64,000 bases of DNA from assembly GCF_016446285.1 (NCBI RefSeq), contig NZ_CP054140.1:2337501-2401500 (forward strand), read 5' to 3'. Origin of the DNA: Desulfobulbus oligotrophicus. GTDB lineage: Bacteria > Desulfobacterota > Desulfobulbia > Desulfobulbales > Desulfobulbaceae. Positions 45,667-52,625 of the stretch are shown here, one piece after another. The notes beneath the pieces were generated by a model that searched no databases, was not told where the DNA came from, and saw only the letters and a list, made by a program, of their open reading frames with translations. The translations under genes and the position numbers were made by a program. Each line of letters opens with the position of its first letter. Positions within the stretch are counted from its first letter, which is position 1.

Positions 45667-46173
45667 TTAAGGCAAGGCGACTTTGCACATTCTGTCCCAT
45701 ACCTCATTAAAATTTTTTGCTGCCGCTGGATCGCTTTCCAGAAATGTTGCTGATTGTGTGCCACCAGACACAAACCTAACGAATCCTGTATAGGCGCCGA
45801 ACGAGTTCTTGGCGTTCACCCTGCCGCAAACTGCACCGGATGCTGCACGATAGACATCTGAGAACTCGGAGGAACCTGGATCTTTCATCCTGGCGAGGAC
45901 AGCTTGTCGAGCCATATACAGCATATTATTATCAGCGTTTTCCTTTTTTTGAGCCGCTTCTTTTTCTTTTTTTGCCACTTCTCTTTTCTCAATCTCTTCT
46001 CGTGTCGTAAAAACATCGGTCGTTGTTAAAACAAACAACGAAATTAGGAAGATAGAAACAACAGATATTGTAATAATTTTTTGCTTGTCCATTGGCTTCC
46101 ACCCACATGTCATGCAATGGTCAGAAAAATCATAAAAATTATTTCCACATTTTGGGCATTGTCCGTTTTTCAT
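45667..46173 (-). CDS. zinc-ribbon, single-pass membrane protein
   Basis: 168 residues. N-terminal zinc ribbon (CPKC ... CMTC), one membrane segment (~32-50), a Lys/Glu coiled coil, then a compact domain (RMKDPGSSEFSDVYRAASGAVCGRVNAKNSFGAYTGFVRFV). That domain is common in small uncharacterised bacterial and phage proteins. It lies just after the nuclease gene on the same strand and may be cargo expressed in the lysogen. Confidence 0.6.
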   Translation of the reverse strand: MKNGQCPKCGNNFYDFSDHCMTCGWKPMDKQKIITISVVSIFLISLFVLTTTDVFTTREEIEKREVAKKEKEAAQKKENADNNMLYMARQAVLARMKDPGSSEFSDVYRAASGAVCGRVNAKNSFGAYTGFVRFVSGGTQSATFLESDPAAAKNFNEVWDRMCKVALP

Positions 46174-46178
46174 TTTGT

Positions 46179-46835
46179 TTACCTTCTATGCCTCCAGTCC
46201 CATGGAGGTGTAGGGGTTCCGTCTTGCCATAGTCCCTTGCGATTATCCTTGGCCATTGTTTGATTACGCCCCCACTCGTTGCAAAACGATTGTTTGCAGT
46301 ATTGTGGGTAAGCCCACGCAAAACCGGAGGCAACCATTGCTTCGTTCACGTTGGCGCCGTCCGCAAAAACCAATGCTACCAGCCTTCCATATCGATCCCG
46401 ATCAAGCACCTTGATACTAATTTGTCTGCCGGAGGTTATCTGTTTCAGCGCTTGCTGTGATGCTTTACCGAATGCTTGTCCGCTTTCAGGGGCATCGATA
46501 CCGTAAAGGCGTATTTTTACCTCTTGGCCCTCGATGACAACGCGCAATGTGTCGCCGTCGGTCACCCCCACAACTCGCACGCTTTGTTCTTTCTTCGGAG
46601 CCTGCCGGGCCTCTGGAATAACTTCCATGCCGCCGCTGTATCCCCTGCTCTGCCCGGATTCACTTCCCCCGCTCGAACTGCTGCCGCCGTGGCAATGGTA
46701 GTCTCCGGTTTTATGATTGGTATGGCACCCGCTGCTGTTGAGCCCTCCCGAGTGCGCGTGGGATACCCTTGCCATGGTCAACAAGGATAAGATTACACAC
46801 AAAATATTTATCAACTTATATGACTTATTTTCCAT
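46179..46835 (-). CDS. secreted staphylococcal-type nuclease with YHYH segment
   Basis: 218 residues. Signal peptide (NILCVILSLLTMARVSHA), then a His/Cys YHYH-type segment (HSGGLNSSGCHTNHKTGDYHCHGG) and a Ser/Gly linker. The thermonuclease domain is at ~90-210 with VTDGDTLRVV, IRLYGIDAPESGQAFG and DRYGRLVALVF. Residues match the calcium/catalytic core (Asp, Arg, Glu). It should cut nucleic acids outside the cytoplasm. Its position beside the repressor suggests expression during lysogeny. Confidence 0.85.
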   Translation of the reverse strand: MENKSYKLINILCVILSLLTMARVSHAHSGGLNSSGCHTNHKTGDYHCHGGSSSSGGSESGQSRGYSGGMEVIPEARQAPKKEQSVRVVGVTDGDTLRVVIEGQEVKIRLYGIDAPESGQAFGKASQQALKQITSGRQISIKVLDRDRYGRLVALVFADGANVNEAMVASGFAWAYPQYCKQSFCNEWGRNQTMAKDNRKGLWQDGTPTPPWDWRHRR

Positions 46836-46872
46836 GATTAACCTTTTTTCAGGTAAACTTGCCTATTGACCT

Positions 46873-47400
46873 TTACTTACCAGCACCAGACACTTTCGAT
46901 GGGGGTCCAGATACCACATTTTCGCCGGTCCGTTTTTTTTCTGCAATCCACTCTCTGTATTCGCTGTGATACTCCGTGAGCCACTCCATAAATTCGCCAA
47001 CCCCTTCTTTGTTTTCCCCGTATTTTTCTGCAACAAAATCAAAAAAATCATCGAAATAGACAGCCCCGCACTGCGTTTTAAATCGTAGTCGACTTAAAGA
47101 GTTCAATTCATTGCTGTGCCCTTTCTTAACTCGATTTTCTTCAAATTGACGGCCATTTTTTAGAGGCTGATCAACAACAAACGCTTCGCCTATCCCTGTG
47201 CAGAGCCATTCTTCGTTAATGTTCGAAAACTTGCCTAATATCAATTTGGGATTGACGATTTCATTCCGTTTTATCCACGAATAAAGCCTACCGTCTTTTA
47301 CCCCCAGCAACACGGCAAGTTCTCGAATATTTTTAATATTTTTTGAATCGCAAAGGATTTGCAATCTTTCTTTAACGTTTGCCTGATTTTTTTCTTGCAT
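46873..47400 (-). CDS. CI-type phage repressor without peptidase domain
   Basis: 175 residues, GGAG ribosome site. The N-terminus is a phage CI-type HTH (LQILCDSKNIKNIRELAVLLGVKDGRLYSWIKRNEIVNPKLI), followed by a charged linker and a helical C-terminus. No S24/LexA-like Ser-Lys peptidase domain is seen, so induction by RecA-driven self-cleavage is not expected. It faces the Cro-like gene across a 21-bp gap with repeated GCCTAA motifs. Confidence 0.75.
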   Translation of the reverse strand: MQEKNQANVKERLQILCDSKNIKNIRELAVLLGVKDGRLYSWIKRNEIVNPKLILGKFSNINEEWLCTGIGEAFVVDQPLKNGRQFEENRVKKGHSNELNSLSRLRFKTQCGAVYFDDFFDFVAEKYGENKEGVGEFMEWLTEYHSEYREWIAEKKRTGENVVSGPPSKVSGAGK

Positions 47401-47429
47401 TAGGCGGCTCCTTTGCCTAATATGCCTAA
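47400..47429. promoter_or_regulatory. repressor/Cro operator at the divergent starts
   Basis: TTAGGC (47400-47405) and GCCTAA (47415-47420) form an inverted repeat with a 9-bp spacer. A further direct copy GCCTAA is at 47424-47429. An 11-base match (TTGCCTAATAT) recurs inside the repressor gene at 47231-47241. The first base pair is part of the repressor start codon, so binding would block its translation start region and both promoters. Confidence 0.6.
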
Positions 47430-47631
47430 AATGGAAGATGATATTAAAACTGGGTTGGCATCTAAAAATATCACCCAGGCCAGCATTGCAAAGATGCTTG
47501 GCGTAAAACCGTCAAGTGTCCACAACGTCATTACCGGGAAACGGGCGACGCCGAGAATTAGGCAGGCAGTTGCCATGGCCCTCGGCAAACCGGTCGAAGA
47601 AGTTTTCCCCGTCACCAAGGAGAAAGCATGA
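47422..47631 (+). CDS. Cro/Ner-like HTH regulator
   Basis: 69 residues from the ATG at 47422 (or 66 from 47431). One HTH: ITQASIAKMLGVKPSSVHNVITGKRATPRIRQAVAMALGKPVEEVFPVTKEKA, of the Ner/XRE type used by temperate phages for the lytic switch. Its stop overlaps the next start (ATGA), and the codons for TKEK form that gene's ribosome site. Confidence 0.75.
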   Translation: MPKMEDDIKTGLASKNITQASIAKMLGVKPSSVHNVITGKRATPRIRQAVAMALGKPVEEVFPVTKEKA

Positions 47632-47819
47632 AACTTATCGGACAAAAAATCACCTATCGCCGACCATTTTCCTTAGAGCTACTGAGTTCAAAAGTCGCTG
47701 GATTAACCAAAACACTCGATGACCAGGACATTCTGATCCTTGAAAACGGCGATAACATCATCAAAGGGCCGCAGATCATTTGCCCCGAGATTCAACAACA
47801 GCCTCAGCAAGCTTGTTGA
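47628..47819 (+). CDS. small phage protein, unknown
   Basis: 63 residues, coupled to the Cro-like gene by ATGA. Beta-rich (MKLIGQKITYRRPFSLELL...DILILENGDNIIKG) with a Gln-rich tail. No family recognised. Its 3' end overlaps a gene on the other strand by 44 bp. Confidence 0.5.
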   Translation: MKLIGQKITYRRPFSLELLSSKVAGLTKTLDDQDILILENGDNIIKGPQIICPEIQQQPQQAC

Positions 47820-48039
47820 TGGCGTCCGCTATATCGGAGAGCGAGGTGGCAACGTCCCCAATCGCTGAAGCGATCCCGCTGCCGGAATCACTCACGGCCA
47901 TGGTCAACCCTTCAATGGCTCCAGGGCTGCTTTTGGTAAGCGAGGCGTTGCCGAAGGTAAGGATCCTCATTTCACTGGCGAGATTGTTGATAGCCTCTGC
48001 AATGGCGGCTTCCTTGCCGTTATCCGGTTGGGTTTTCAT
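47776..48039 (-). CDS. small helical phage protein on opposite strand
   Basis: 87 residues with GGAG 7 bp before the ATG. Built of related helical stretches (AIAEAINNLASE, VATSLSDIADAINKLAEAV) around a Gly/Ser middle. Function unknown. It is the only leftward gene within the early rightward block and separates the Cro-like gene from a second Cro-like remnant. Confidence 0.5.
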   Translation of the reverse strand: MKTQPDNGKEAAIAEAINNLASEMRILTFGNASLTKSSPGAIEGLTMAVSDSGSGIASAIGDVATSLSDIADAINKLAEAVVESRGK

Positions 48040-48055
48040 GGTTTTTCTCCGTTAT

Positions 48056-48139
48056 TTTTTTTCGATCATTGAGCACGCCATAGCCGATGCCGTCGGCCTT
48101 CCAATCGACCAAGTCTTCCCCTTCACCAAGGAGGAGTAG
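48056..48139 (+). pseudogene. C-terminal remnant of a second Cro/Ner-like gene
   Basis: The frame ending at 48139 reads IEHAIADAVGLPIDQVFPFTKEE, which lines up with the end of the intact Cro-like protein (IRQAVAMALGKPVEEVFPVTKEKA). The HTH part is missing. As in the intact copy, the codons at the end supply the ribosome site for the next small ORF. Confidence 0.55.
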
Positions 48140-48141
48140 TC

Positions 48142-48303
48142 ATGAACAGCGAACTTATCGGTATGTGGGCAGCAGTCATTCTTAAGGATGGGAACCTCCA
48201 TCGATCCGTCATCGTTGAAGTTGTCGGCCAGGGTATCGAGGCCACCGCTGTGTTGTCGTCCGGCGTGGCGGCAAAGTTGTATCAGATGCTAATTCTCGAT
48301 TGA
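48142..48303 (+). CDS. 53-residue phage protein, unknown
   Basis: ATG at 48142 with GGAGGAG just upstream (inside the Cro-like remnant). The product begins MNSELIGMWAAVILKDG and ends SSGVAAKLYQMLILD; it is beta/alpha and soluble. No family recognised. Confidence 0.5.
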   Translation: MNSELIGMWAAVILKDGNLHRSVIVEVVGQGIEATAVLSSGVAAKLYQMLILD

Positions 48304-48331
48304 TCATCACTCTTTGCTCTGGAGGCGCACC

Positions 48332-48526
48332 ATGCCATTTTTTTATCTTGATCAACTGACCGTTAAGTACACCGCATTCCCCAGGTTTGCCGATCTGCTG
48401 GAGGCCGGTGGCGGGTATCGTCCGTCTCTAAGGACTTCCGTCAGCAGCTCCCAGGCCATGTTGGCCGGGGCCTACGATCGAGCTCAGTCCCGACGTGGAG
48501 ACAAGCGCCGGGCGTTTCGGTATTGA
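48332..48526 (+). CDS. 64-residue basic phage protein, unknown
   Basis: ATG at 48332 preceded by GGAGG. The product begins MPFFYLDQLTVKYTAFPRF and has a very basic tail (RAQSRRGDKRRAFRY), which could contact nucleic acid. No family recognised. It is followed by the folded A-tract region at 48532. Confidence 0.5.
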   Translation: MPFFYLDQLTVKYTAFPRFADLLEAGGGYRPSLRTSVSSSQAMLAGAYDRAQSRRGDKRRAFRY

Positions 48527-48531
48527 TAGGG

Positions 48532-48613
48532 CATAAAAAAAAAGCCCCGCACCCTGGTCGGAACCTGGGCGGCAATGCTTGGCGGCATGTGTCCATCCTA
48601 TCAGGGCGCGGGC
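48532..48613 (-). ncRNA. candidate small structured RNA ending in a T-run
   Basis: On the minus strand GCCCGCGCCCTG (48602-48613 region) pairs, with one bulge, with CAGGGTGCGGGGC, which is followed at once by nine T. This is a factor-independent terminator shape with a ~45-nt loop holding inner complementary GC-rich runs (ATGCCGCC, GCCGCCCAGG). The size and phage early-region position recall C4-type antisense RNAs, but I could not test that. It may just be a terminator. Confidence 0.45.
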
Positions 48614-48662
48614 AATCTTTGCAAATGTTTTCAGGTTCCATGACTTCAGGATATCAAAATCG

Positions 48663-49133
48663 ATGAGTGAGTCCATGACACAAGATCAAAGCAAAATGCA
48701 GCCCTGGCAAGTGTTTAACGTGGCGCGCAAAGCGATGGGGGCGGCGATGGTCGCCCGTATCTTTAATCGGTCGATCCGGTCGGCGCACGACTGGGCTCAG
48801 GATCCGACATGCACCGAGGTGCGGTGCAAGAGTCCGCTGGAGTTGCTCCATACCTTGTTTGAGCGCATGGATGCCATCGGCTACGGCTATGCGGCGCGGG
48901 CTGCTATCCGGTACCTGGAAACAGCGGTGGATCAGGATGTGGCGGTGGGTGCTGTGCCGCTGGTCATGGACACTATGGAACAGGAGATCCTGGCTGACTA
49001 TGCCGCAGTAGCCGCGTTGCAACGGGCAATCGATGCCGGCGAGCCGATCCCCGTGGTGCATGAGCTGAAGCATGCGGCCATGGATGAAATCGCCCGCACC
49101 TATGCCAAAAACTGCAAGGGGCGGCAGGCATGA
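48663..49133 (+). CDS. helical phage early protein, unknown
   Basis: 156 residues from the ATG at 48663 (MSESMTQDQSKM). Almost wholly helical: WQVFNVARKAMGAAMVARIFNRSIRSAHDWAQDP may include an HTH, followed by long helices. No catalytic motif. It could be a regulator similar to CII-type proteins, but that is a guess. Confidence 0.5.
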   Translation: MSESMTQDQSKMQPWQVFNVARKAMGAAMVARIFNRSIRSAHDWAQDPTCTEVRCKSPLELLHTLFERMDAIGYGYAARAAIRYLETAVDQDVAVGAVPLVMDTMEQEILADYAAVAALQRAIDAGEPIPVVHELKHAAMDEIARTYAKNCKGRQA

Positions 49134-49176
49134 ACAGGCTGGTCGGACAACCAGGGTTTGGCCGGGTAACAGCCTG

Positions 49177-49350
49177 ATGAGTCCCGAGCAGCAAACATCG
49201 GCGGAAGAGTTGGCCCGGGCGGCGCGATTGCGGCGGATGGCTGCTGATCTCACCGCTGAAGCCAAGTCTATCGAAGCCAAGTATCGCGGCAACAAGCCGC
49301 CCACCAGGGCGCGGTCGATGCGCCAAATACTAACAGACCAGGGGTTGTGA
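49177..49350 (+). CDS. 57-residue helical phage protein
   Basis: ATG at 49177 after the preceding gene. The product (MSPEQQTSAEELARAARLRRMAADL...) is one amphipathic helix with a basic C-terminus. No family recognised. Its stop overlaps the next start codon region. Confidence 0.45.
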   Translation: MSPEQQTSAEELARAARLRRMAADLTAEAKSIEAKYRGNKPPTRARSMRQILTDQGL

Positions 49351-49631
49351 TGAGGATATCAGGCGGCAACAGAAGGCGACGGGTACGGCTGACGAATCGC
49401 GACGTGAAGAACAAGGTGATCGAGGCCGTCATGATGCTGCTGATCATCTTCTTCTGCACGTCACTCTTGCTGGTCACCCTCGCCGATCATGCGTGCGGCC
49501 CTGCTGCGCATGCGGCCCCCACCGTCGATGTCGTTCAAAGATCGCCCAGATCCCTCCTTACACCAATTGAACAGCGGCAAGCCAGCGAGCAAGCGGGGCA
49601 GCTCGCCGCCTTTTATCGGGAGAACTTCTGA
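49350..49631 (+). CDS. small single-pass membrane protein
   Basis: 93 residues from the ATG at 49350. Basic N-terminus (RRRRVRLTNRDVKNK), one membrane segment (AVMMLLIIFFCTSLLLVTLAD), then an outside tail. The pattern is that of a phage inner-membrane accessory protein. No family recognised. Confidence 0.5.
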   Translation: MRISGGNRRRRVRLTNRDVKNKVIEAVMMLLIIFFCTSLLLVTLADHACGPAAHAAPTVDVVQRSPRSLLTPIEQRQASEQAGQLAAFYRENF

Positions 49632-49780
49632 TGAGCCATAGCGAGATAAACGAGATGGTGGGTGAGTTGGTCCGGATTGGTTTGGATGAGAATACCATCA
49701 GCTGCCTGGTGCGCGCCGCCATTGATGAGCAGCCGCGCGCCGCCATGGATAAGCTGCCCCTTTACCAGGTGGATGCGTGA
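49631..49780 (+). CDS. 49-residue acidic phage protein
   Basis: ATG at 49631 overlaps the previous stop. The product starts MSHSEINEMVGELVRIGLDEN and ends KLPLYQVDA. It is helical and soluble and its stop overlaps the next start (ATGA-type), so it is part of the coupled series. No family recognised. Confidence 0.45.
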   Translation: MSHSEINEMVGELVRIGLDENTISCLVRAAIDEQPRAAMDKLPLYQVDA

Positions 49781-50517
49781 TGATCAGTATTGATATTAAA
49801 GGCATTGCCGAGGTGGATGCCATGCTCAAGGCTATGCCCAAGCAAGCAGGCCGAGCTGCGGAGCAGGCGATGGATCACACTGCCAAAGCCATCCGCGATG
49901 AAATCAAAGGCGAGATATCCAGGGTGTTCAGCTCACCAGTGCCATGGACCCGTAACAGCATCAAGGCCACCCTGACCAGGGGCCACAACATGCTGGCAAA
50001 GGTGGGTTTCAAAGACCCGCCTCGTATGGGACAGCATTACCTGGTGCCGCAGGTTGAGGGTGGAGCGCGGAAGCTGAAAGGTTTTGAACGCGCCGCCGGC
50101 GGCAAGCAATACGATCTGGCTGTAGGGGCAAAGCGCACCGCTGCCGGCAACATCACAGTTGGCCAGGCCAAGGCGGTCGTGGCCGGGACCAAGCGCCGGG
50201 GTGGTGACTATGTGACCATCCAGGCAGGCAACAAAAGCCGTCTCCTGCCTGGTGTGTATCAACGCATCAAAACCGCCAAAGGATTCGGCAAGGCGGTCAC
50301 CCGGACCATGACCTACACCGCCCAGCCCGGCAGGCGGCGGGGCAGGTTCACCTCGGCGATCAGGGCGCGCGGCCTCAAGCCGATCCTTATTCTCAAGACC
50401 AATCAGCGAGAGCCGGTCAAGCCTCAACTCGACTTCTACGGTATCGCCCACAAGACGTTCGACCGCACCTTCGAAAAGCGTTTCTGGTCAACCCTCACCA
50501 GGTTTCTTGCGTCATGA
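49780..50517 (+). CDS. prophage minor tail protein Z-like
   Basis: 245 residues. The N-terminal helical part (GIAEVDAMLKAMPKQAGRAAEQAMDHTAKAIRDEIKGEI) and the PWTRNSIKA segment, with the KPILIL...HKTFDRTFEKRFWSTL end, resemble GpZ-type tail-completion proteins. In most phages such a gene lies among head-tail genes; here it is in the early block before replication. The match is by pattern only. Confidence 0.6.
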   Translation: MISIDIKGIAEVDAMLKAMPKQAGRAAEQAMDHTAKAIRDEIKGEISRVFSSPVPWTRNSIKATLTRGHNMLAKVGFKDPPRMGQHYLVPQVEGGARKLKGFERAAGGKQYDLAVGAKRTAAGNITVGQAKAVVAGTKRRGGDYVTIQAGNKSRLLPGVYQRIKTAKGFGKAVTRTMTYTAQPGRRRGRFTSAIRARGLKPILILKTNQREPVKPQLDFYGIAHKTFDRTFEKRFWSTLTRFLAS

Positions 50518-50750
50518 TGCACCCCGCTCTCTCTCCCCTTGCACCCCTCCAGGGGTGCAACACACAGGTGATGATCTGTAATGGCCGGGCCACCCGATTA
50601 CACCCAAATAACGGGTCCTCCCCGGCCCCTACGCACTGCGGGCATTTCGCACCTCGATGGGTAGGTGCATTTAAAAAATCAGCAACCGGTGGAATAATGA
50701 AACTTCAGTGTTTTGTTAAGATAACTTCATTTGCTATGGCGGATTTTTGA
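50514..50750 (+). CDS. possible 78-residue protein or leader
   Basis: An ORF that starts ATGATG, overlapping the previous stop. It ends just before the helicase start. Inside it lies a perfect hairpin (50539-50560), so the region may work as RNA. No family recognised; a shorter start at 50697 would give 17 residues. Confidence 0.3.
   Translation: MMHPALSPLAPLQGCNTQVMICNGRATRLHPNNGSSPAPTHCGHFAPRWVGAFKKSATGGIMKLQCFVKITSFAMADF
50539..50560. promoter_or_regulatory. perfect 10-bp hairpin before the helicase gene
   Basis: TTGCACCCCT and AGGGGTGCAA are separated by CC. No T-run follows, so it is more likely an operator or attenuating structure than a terminator. Confidence 0.45.
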
Positions 50751-50752
50751 CA

Positions 50753-52354
50753 ATGAGTGAACGGGAGATTGCACGGCAGGTTGAGGAGCGGGCGGCCGGG
50801 CTGTTGCCTCCTCCTAGTCCAGAGTTGGAGATCGATGATCAGTTCGTGCTCGACTGCCTTGATGCCAACGAGCGTGGCGACGGCTTATTGTATGCGGCAC
50901 GAAATCGCGGGTCCTTCATTTTCAACTCCACTCCAAAAGACGGCCAATGGTTGCGCTGGGGCGGGAATGTCTGGGAGGACGACGAATTCCGCGACAGCTT
51001 TGATGCGGTGGAGAAGGTGGCTCTTAACTATGAGGATCAGGCCCTGGCCTTGGAAAAACGTCTCGAAGAGCAACATAAGGACAAGCGCCCCAAGAAGGGC
51101 GATAAAGATTATTGGATGGTGCAGTTGATTTCGAAGCTGCGCAAGCGGGTCGACCGGTTGCGCAGCGAGAGCGGCGCCAAGAAAGCGCTGGTATGGGCGC
51201 CGGTAGTCGACCGTTCAATGGCCTGTCGTGAGCTTGACATGGACCGCCACCCATGGCTATTACCCTGCGTCAACGGGGTAATTGATCTCAAAACCGGGGT
51301 GCTGCTTCCCGGCCGGCCCGGGGATCTCCTCACCAAAGCCATCACCGTGCCCTACGATCCCCATGCCGATTACACCGAGTGGGCCACCGTCCTTGACGAT
51401 ATCACCGGATCCCCCGAAGTCTCCGCCTTCCTCAAACGATTTTTCGGCTACGCGATCACCGGCCACAGTTACGAACAATACATCGCGGTGTTCATCGGTC
51501 GCGGCCGCAACGGCAAGGGTGTGCTGTTCAGCCTGCTCTCATCGGTACTCGGCCCTTACTACCACGTCATTTCGCCGGCGATGCTCACCGAGCAGAAGGT
51601 TGACCCCTCGATCAACGCCGCCAGCGAGCATAAATATGCCCTCCTGGGTAAGCGCCTGGTGGTGGCCGGGGAGACCAAGCGCGGCCAGAGGGTCGATGCC
51701 GGCAACCTCAAAGGCCTGACCGGTGATGATCAGATAGAGTGTCGTCCCAACTTCGGCAAAGTGGTGGTGTTCGATCCAACCCATACCCTCTGCCTGCACA
51801 CCAACCACATGCCGACAGGGATGGGTACCGACTTCGCTCTGATCCAGCGGCTGCTCAAGATCGATTTTCCATGGTCGTTTGTCGATGATCCGGAGGCGGA
51901 GGCAAAAAAATACCCATCCATGGCCGGCAGTTTCAAGAAAAAGGATCCACGGCTCAAAGACCGCCTGCGCGACAACCTCACCGGCATACTCACCTGGCTG
52001 GTCGAGGGGTGCCGCGAGTGGCAGGAGCGCGGCCTCGATCCGCCGGAGCAGCTGCTCAAAAGCGCCGAGGAACTGGCCGCCAGCGAGGATTACATGAAGG
52101 AATTCCTTACCGACTGCCTGGTCATCTACCCGGATGATCCGGCCCGCCAGATATCATTCCCGACGCTCTACCAGTGCTTCCTCTGGTGGTGGGGCAACAA
52201 CCGGGGCGATGTCAAGAAGGCACCGGCGAACCGCACCGTTGCCAAGGATATGCGCGAGCGCGGATACGAGCTGGTCAAAATCGGCGGCAAGCTGGTGGTC
52301 CTTGGCGTGATGTATAATCCGGAGGTGTCACATGAGCTGGCCAATCTGGGGTAA
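50753..52354 (+). CDS. phage D5/P4-type replicative helicase
   Basis: 533 residues from the ATG at 50753. The D5_N-like region (WLLPCVNGVIDLKTGVLLP; YDPHADYTEW) leads into an SF3 helicase with Walker A GRGRNGKGVL (~249-258), LVVAGET, and sensor motif LCLHTNHMPTG. The C-terminal region is winged-helix-like. It unwinds the phage origin. It lies between small early genes and the candidate origin. Confidence 0.87.
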   Translation: MSEREIARQVEERAAGLLPPPSPELEIDDQFVLDCLDANERGDGLLYAARNRGSFIFNSTPKDGQWLRWGGNVWEDDEFRDSFDAVEKVALNYEDQALALEKRLEEQHKDKRPKKGDKDYWMVQLISKLRKRVDRLRSESGAKKALVWAPVVDRSMACRELDMDRHPWLLPCVNGVIDLKTGVLLPGRPGDLLTKAITVPYDPHADYTEWATVLDDITGSPEVSAFLKRFFGYAITGHSYEQYIAVFIGRGRNGKGVLFSLLSSVLGPYYHVISPAMLTEQKVDPSINAASEHKYALLGKRLVVAGETKRGQRVDAGNLKGLTGDDQIECRPNFGKVVVFDPTHTLCLHTNHMPTGMGTDFALIQRLLKIDFPWSFVDDPEAEAKKYPSMAGSFKKKDPRLKDRLRDNLTGILTWLVEGCREWQERGLDPPEQLLKSAEELAASEDYMKEFLTDCLVIYPDDPARQISFPTLYQCFLWWWGNNRGDVKKAPANRTVAKDMRERGYELVKIGGKLVVLGVMYNPEVSHELANLG

Positions 52355-52620
52355 ATCTCGCTTCATCCTGGCTTATCCTGGCTCATCCTGCGCCGTCCTG
52401 ATGAGCTAACCTATGGAAATACAATAGAAAAACACTGCAATCAGGATGAAGGATGAACATTGCGCGCGTGCGCGTATGAAAAAAAAACAGCATGTAAAAA
52501 AAATTCCATGCGCGCATGCGTATATTACATCCTGTCATCCTGATATACACATAACATATTAATATTATTATATATACGTAGCAGGATAAGGAAAAGATGA
52601 AGCAGGATAAGCCAGGATGG
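52355..52620. other. candidate phage replication origin (iterons and AT-rich DUE)
   Basis: About eleven copies or near copies of CATCCTG occur, on both strands: 52364, 52374, 52384 and 52394 at exactly 10-bp steps; then 52442, 52450, 52528, 52536, 52582, 52603 and 52613. Between them are alternating CG/TG runs (GCGCGCGTGCGCG) and a very AT-rich stretch at 52550-52577. It lies between the helicase and primase genes, the usual place for a phage origin. Confidence 0.6.
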
Positions 52621-52625
52621 AGCAA

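Noticed and set aside
52355-52620. Could the CATCCTG copies be a CRISPR array?
   Set aside because: Units are 7-10 bp, occur on both strands and have no spacer-sized gaps or cas genes.
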